NCBI GenBank assembly: GCA_904419835.1
Contig: CAJFTA010000058.1
Coordinates: forward strand, 1-14,758
Direction: 5' to 3'
DNA from: an uncultured Pseudoflavonifractor sp.
GTDB taxonomy: Bacteria > Bacillota > Clostridia > Oscillospirales > Oscillospiraceae
DNA: 14,758 bases
Within the stretch, counting starts at the first letter, position 1; each line of letters begins with the position of its first letter. The notes under the pieces are model-generated. The model was not told the DNA's origin. It did not search any database and saw only the letters and a program-made list of their open reading frames with translations. Made by a program: the position numbers and the translations under genes. Below, one piece after another: positions 13,056-14,758 of the stretch.

Positions 13056-14006
13056 ATGGCAGGAAGCATTGCGACGCGCGCCGCCTACGGCGCGGCTCTG
13101 GTTGAGCTGGCCAAGACCCACCCGGAGCTGCTGGTTCTGGACGCGGATCTGTCCCAGGCCGTCAACACCGGCAAGTTCGCCCAGGCGTACCCGGACCGGC
13201 ACTTTGACATGGGCATTGCCGAGGGCAATATGACCAGCGTGGCCGCCGGACTGGCCGCCTGCGGCAAGCACCCCTTTATCAACACCTTCGCCGTGTTTGC
13301 CACCGGCCGGGCCTGGGAGCAGGTGCGCAACTCCATCGCCTATCCCGGCCTGCCCGTCACCGTGGTGGGCTCTCACGGCGGCCTCTCCGTGGGCGAGGAC
13401 GGCGCCACCCACCAGTGCAACGAGGACCTGAACAACATGCGGGTCCTCCCGGGCATGACCGTGGTGGTGCCCTGCGACGGCCACGAGATGACCCTGGCCA
13501 CCGAGGCCCTGCTCAACCTGAACGGCCCCTCCTACCTGCGTCTGGGCCGCATGGCCGTGGACAACGTGACCGACGAGATGCCCGGCTACAAGTTCGAGCT
13601 GGGCAAGGGCGTCACCATGCGCTCCGGCGGCGACGTGACCGTCATTGCCTGCGGACTTATGGTCCAGGAGGCCCTCAAGGCCGCCGACATCATGGCCGCC
13701 GAGGGCGTCTCCGTCCGGGTGATTGACATGCACACCATCAAGCCTCTGGACGAGGCGCTGGTGCTCCAGGCCGCCAGAGAGACCGGCGCCATCGTCACCA
13801 GCGAGGAGCACAGCATCGTCGGCGGACTGGGCGCCGCCGTGTGCGAGTACCTGTCCCAGGCCTGCCCCGTGCCCGTGGTGCGCCACGGCGTGGAGGACTG
13901 CTTCGGCCGCTCCGGTCCCGCCAAGAAGGTGCTGGCAGCCTACGGCCTCACCGCCGAGGTCATGGCGGAGAAGGCCGAGCGCGCGATAGCGCTGAAAAAG
14001 AAGTAA
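13056..14006 (+). CDS. Transketolase, C-terminal (pyrimidine-binding) subunit
   Basis: The partner of the preceding gene; the active site forms between the two chains. The 316 residues include the pyrimidine domain with DMGIAEGNMTSVAAGLA (catalytic-type E56), SHGGLSVGEDGATHQCNEDL (H107 and H119 region) and the transketolase C-terminal domain (VRVIDMHTIKPLDEALVLQAARETGAIV, cut into several segments, then SEEHSIVGGLGAAV). A GAGGAGGGG ribosome site lies in the end of the upstream gene; the start codon comes one base after its stop, so the subunits are made together. The last codons (CGC GCG ATA GCG CTG) include an ATA isoleucine codon, not otherwise seen in this gene but dominant in glpK downstream. 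Confidence 0.94.
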   Translation: MAGSIATRAAYGAALVELAKTHPELLVLDADLSQAVNTGKFAQAYPDRHFDMGIAEGNMTSVAAGLAACGKHPFINTFAVFATGRAWEQVRNSIAYPGLPVTVVGSHGGLSVGEDGATHQCNEDLNNMRVLPGMTVVVPCDGHEMTLATEALLNLNGPSYLRLGRMAVDNVTDEMPGYKFELGKGVTMRSGGDVTVIACGLMVQEALKAADIMAAEGVSVRVIDMHTIKPLDEALVLQAARETGAIVTSEEHSIVGGLGAAVCEYLSQACPVPVVRHGVEDCFGRSGPAKKVLAAYGLTAEVMAEKAERAIALKKK

Positions 14007-14038
14007 GTCGTTAAATTATCTACAAGCTTGGCGCCGAT

Positions 14039-14084
14039 TTGCACAGTTATTGTGCAATCAGTTGAAAATTCGTTGAAATTTTCA
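14039..14084 (+). terminator. Possible weak terminators after the transketolase operon
   Basis: Two small hairpins follow the operon: TTGCACA/TGTGCAA (14039-14057) and TGAAAATT/AATTTTCA (14063-14084), the latter followed by TAGCTTTT. Neither is a classic strong terminator. The stretch 14007-14261 is AT-rich and contains no gene. Confidence 0.35.
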
Positions 14085-14097
14085 TAGCTTTTAATAA

Positions 14098-14127
14098 TTG
14101 AATTTACACTGCCTGAGGGACTAAAAT
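14098..14127 (+). promoter_or_regulatory. Possible promoter for glpK
   Basis: TTGAAT (14098-14103) and TAAAAT (14122-14127) are separated by 18 bp in an AT-rich stretch. A small inverted repeat GGACTA/TAGTCC (14118-14123, 14132-14137) overlaps the -10 and the expected start and could be an operator. Confidence 0.45.
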
Positions 14128-14168
14128 AAAGTAGTCCAATATGTACACAGTGGGCAGAGAAGGGAAAG

Positions 14169-14217
14169 GCATGTGCGGACACGGGGCTATACCCGGAGTC
14201 CGCACTGCTTATTTTTA
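14169..14217 (+). terminator. Terminator-like or attenuator hairpin in the glpK leader
   Basis: GCA(t)GTGCGGAC (14169-14180) pairs with GTCCGCACTGC (14198-14208), with an inner CGGG/CCCG pair and a GCTATA loop. TTATTTTTA follows at 14209. If transcription starts near 14134 this hairpin lies in the leader, 45 nt before the coding start, and could act as an attenuator; otherwise it ends upstream transcripts. Confidence 0.5.
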
Positions 14218-14261
14218 CGCCGCAGCCGGGGGAGCATGCGCGGGTGAAAGGATGATGACGG

Positions 14262-14758
14262 GTGAAGTACATAATGGCGCTCGACCAGGGCACCACCAGC
14301 TCACGCTGCCTGATATTCGATTACAGCGGGCGCATATGCTCGCTCGCGCAGAAGGAGTTCACGCAGTACTATCCGCAGCCCGGCTGGGTCGAGCACGACC
14401 CGGAGGAGATATGGGACACCACGCTCGAGGTGGCCCGCACAGCCATGCTGAAAATGAAGGTTCCGGCGCGGGACATAGCCGCGATAGGCATCACGAACCA
14501 GCGCGAGACCACCGTGGTTTGGGACAGAAACACCGGCGAGCCGGTCTGCAACGCCATAGTTTGGCAGTGCCGCCGCACCAGCGGAATGGTGGACGAGCTC
14601 GTCGATGCCGGATACTCCGACTTGATACGCTCCAAGACCGGCCTCATACCCGACGCCTACTTTTCGGGTACCAAGCTGCGCTGGATACTCGATAACGTCC
14701 CGGGCGCGCGCGAGCGGGCCGAGGCGGGGGAGCTGCTGTTCGGCACGGTGGACGCCTG
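14262..14758 (+). CDS. glpK: Glycerol kinase, N-terminal part (runs off the window)
   Basis: FGGY-family kinase phosphorylating glycerol to sn-glycerol 3-phosphate. The 165 visible residues show the nucleotide-binding start MALDQGTTSSRCLIFD (5-20), QYYPQPGWVEHDPEEIW (35-51), GITNQRETTVVWD (76-88), IVWQCRRT (99-106) and DAYFSGTKLRWIL (131-143), all typical of GlpK. The start is GTG at 14262 (VKYIMALDQG), 9 nt after AAAGGA; ATG at 14274 would cut into the first strand. The frame stays open to the end of the window. Ten of eleven Ile codons are ATA, whereas the genes upstream use ATC/ATT almost only, so the gene is of different origin or from another genome joined in assembly. Confidence 0.93.
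   Translation, partial: MKYIMALDQGTTSSRCLIFDYSGRICSLAQKEFTQYYPQPGWVEHDPEEIWDTTLEVARTAMLKMKVPARDIAAIGITNQRETTVVWDRNTGEPVCNAIVWQCRRTSGMVDELVDAGYSDLIRSKTGLIPDAYFSGTKLRWILDNVPGARERAEAGELLFGTVDA

Overview
The window looks like chromosomal DNA of a GC-rich, anaerobic, gut-type Clostridia (Oscillospiraceae-like; inferred from the high GC, Gram-positive style ribosome binding sites, TTGACA/TATAAT promoters, a DUF1934-argS pair, a split transketolase and a selAB locus). No taxon can be proved from this sequence alone.

Layout. 1-~1095: the end of an integrated foreign segment of visibly lower GC, carrying an XRE-type repressor and a long terminator hairpin. It abuts a selenocysteine locus on the minus strand: selA, selB and then a tRNA-Sec whose 5' two-thirds is readable (UCA anticodon, long variable arm) but whose T-arm and 3' acceptor strand are not present. 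4530-6755: a small XRE regulator divergent from an exported copper-amine-oxidase-N-domain (stalk) protein, with duplicated 9-bp operator-like sites around the promoter. 6802-8031: a PAP2-family membrane phosphatase and an unrecognised 138-residue acidic protein, both on the minus strand. 8252-11397: murI, a DUF1934 protein and argS on the plus strand. 11692-11967: a small two-helix membrane protein on the minus strand. 12203-14006: a two-subunit transketolase. 14262-end: the N-terminal part of glycerol kinase, with a codon usage unlike everything upstream.

The most unusual structure is a pair of ~215-220 bp non-coding elements (7353-7572 and 11440-11654). They share imperfect terminal inverted repeats starting CAG, five hairpins in the same order and a strongly conserved core. 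Three hairpins have different arm sequences in the two copies yet stay paired, and the TGCG loop of one is unchanged. Each copy sits between two nearly identical copies of a terminator-like hairpin that differs between the two loci, as if the element inserts at intrinsic terminators and duplicates them. I do not recognise this family. It is the best candidate here for something undescribed.

The two ends of the window differ in composition from the middle (low-GC element on the left; ATA-rich glpK on the right). The broken tRNA-Sec and the glpK change may therefore reflect real insertion or transfer, or joins in a metagenome assembly. Read coverage across ~1095 and ~13975-14260 would decide.
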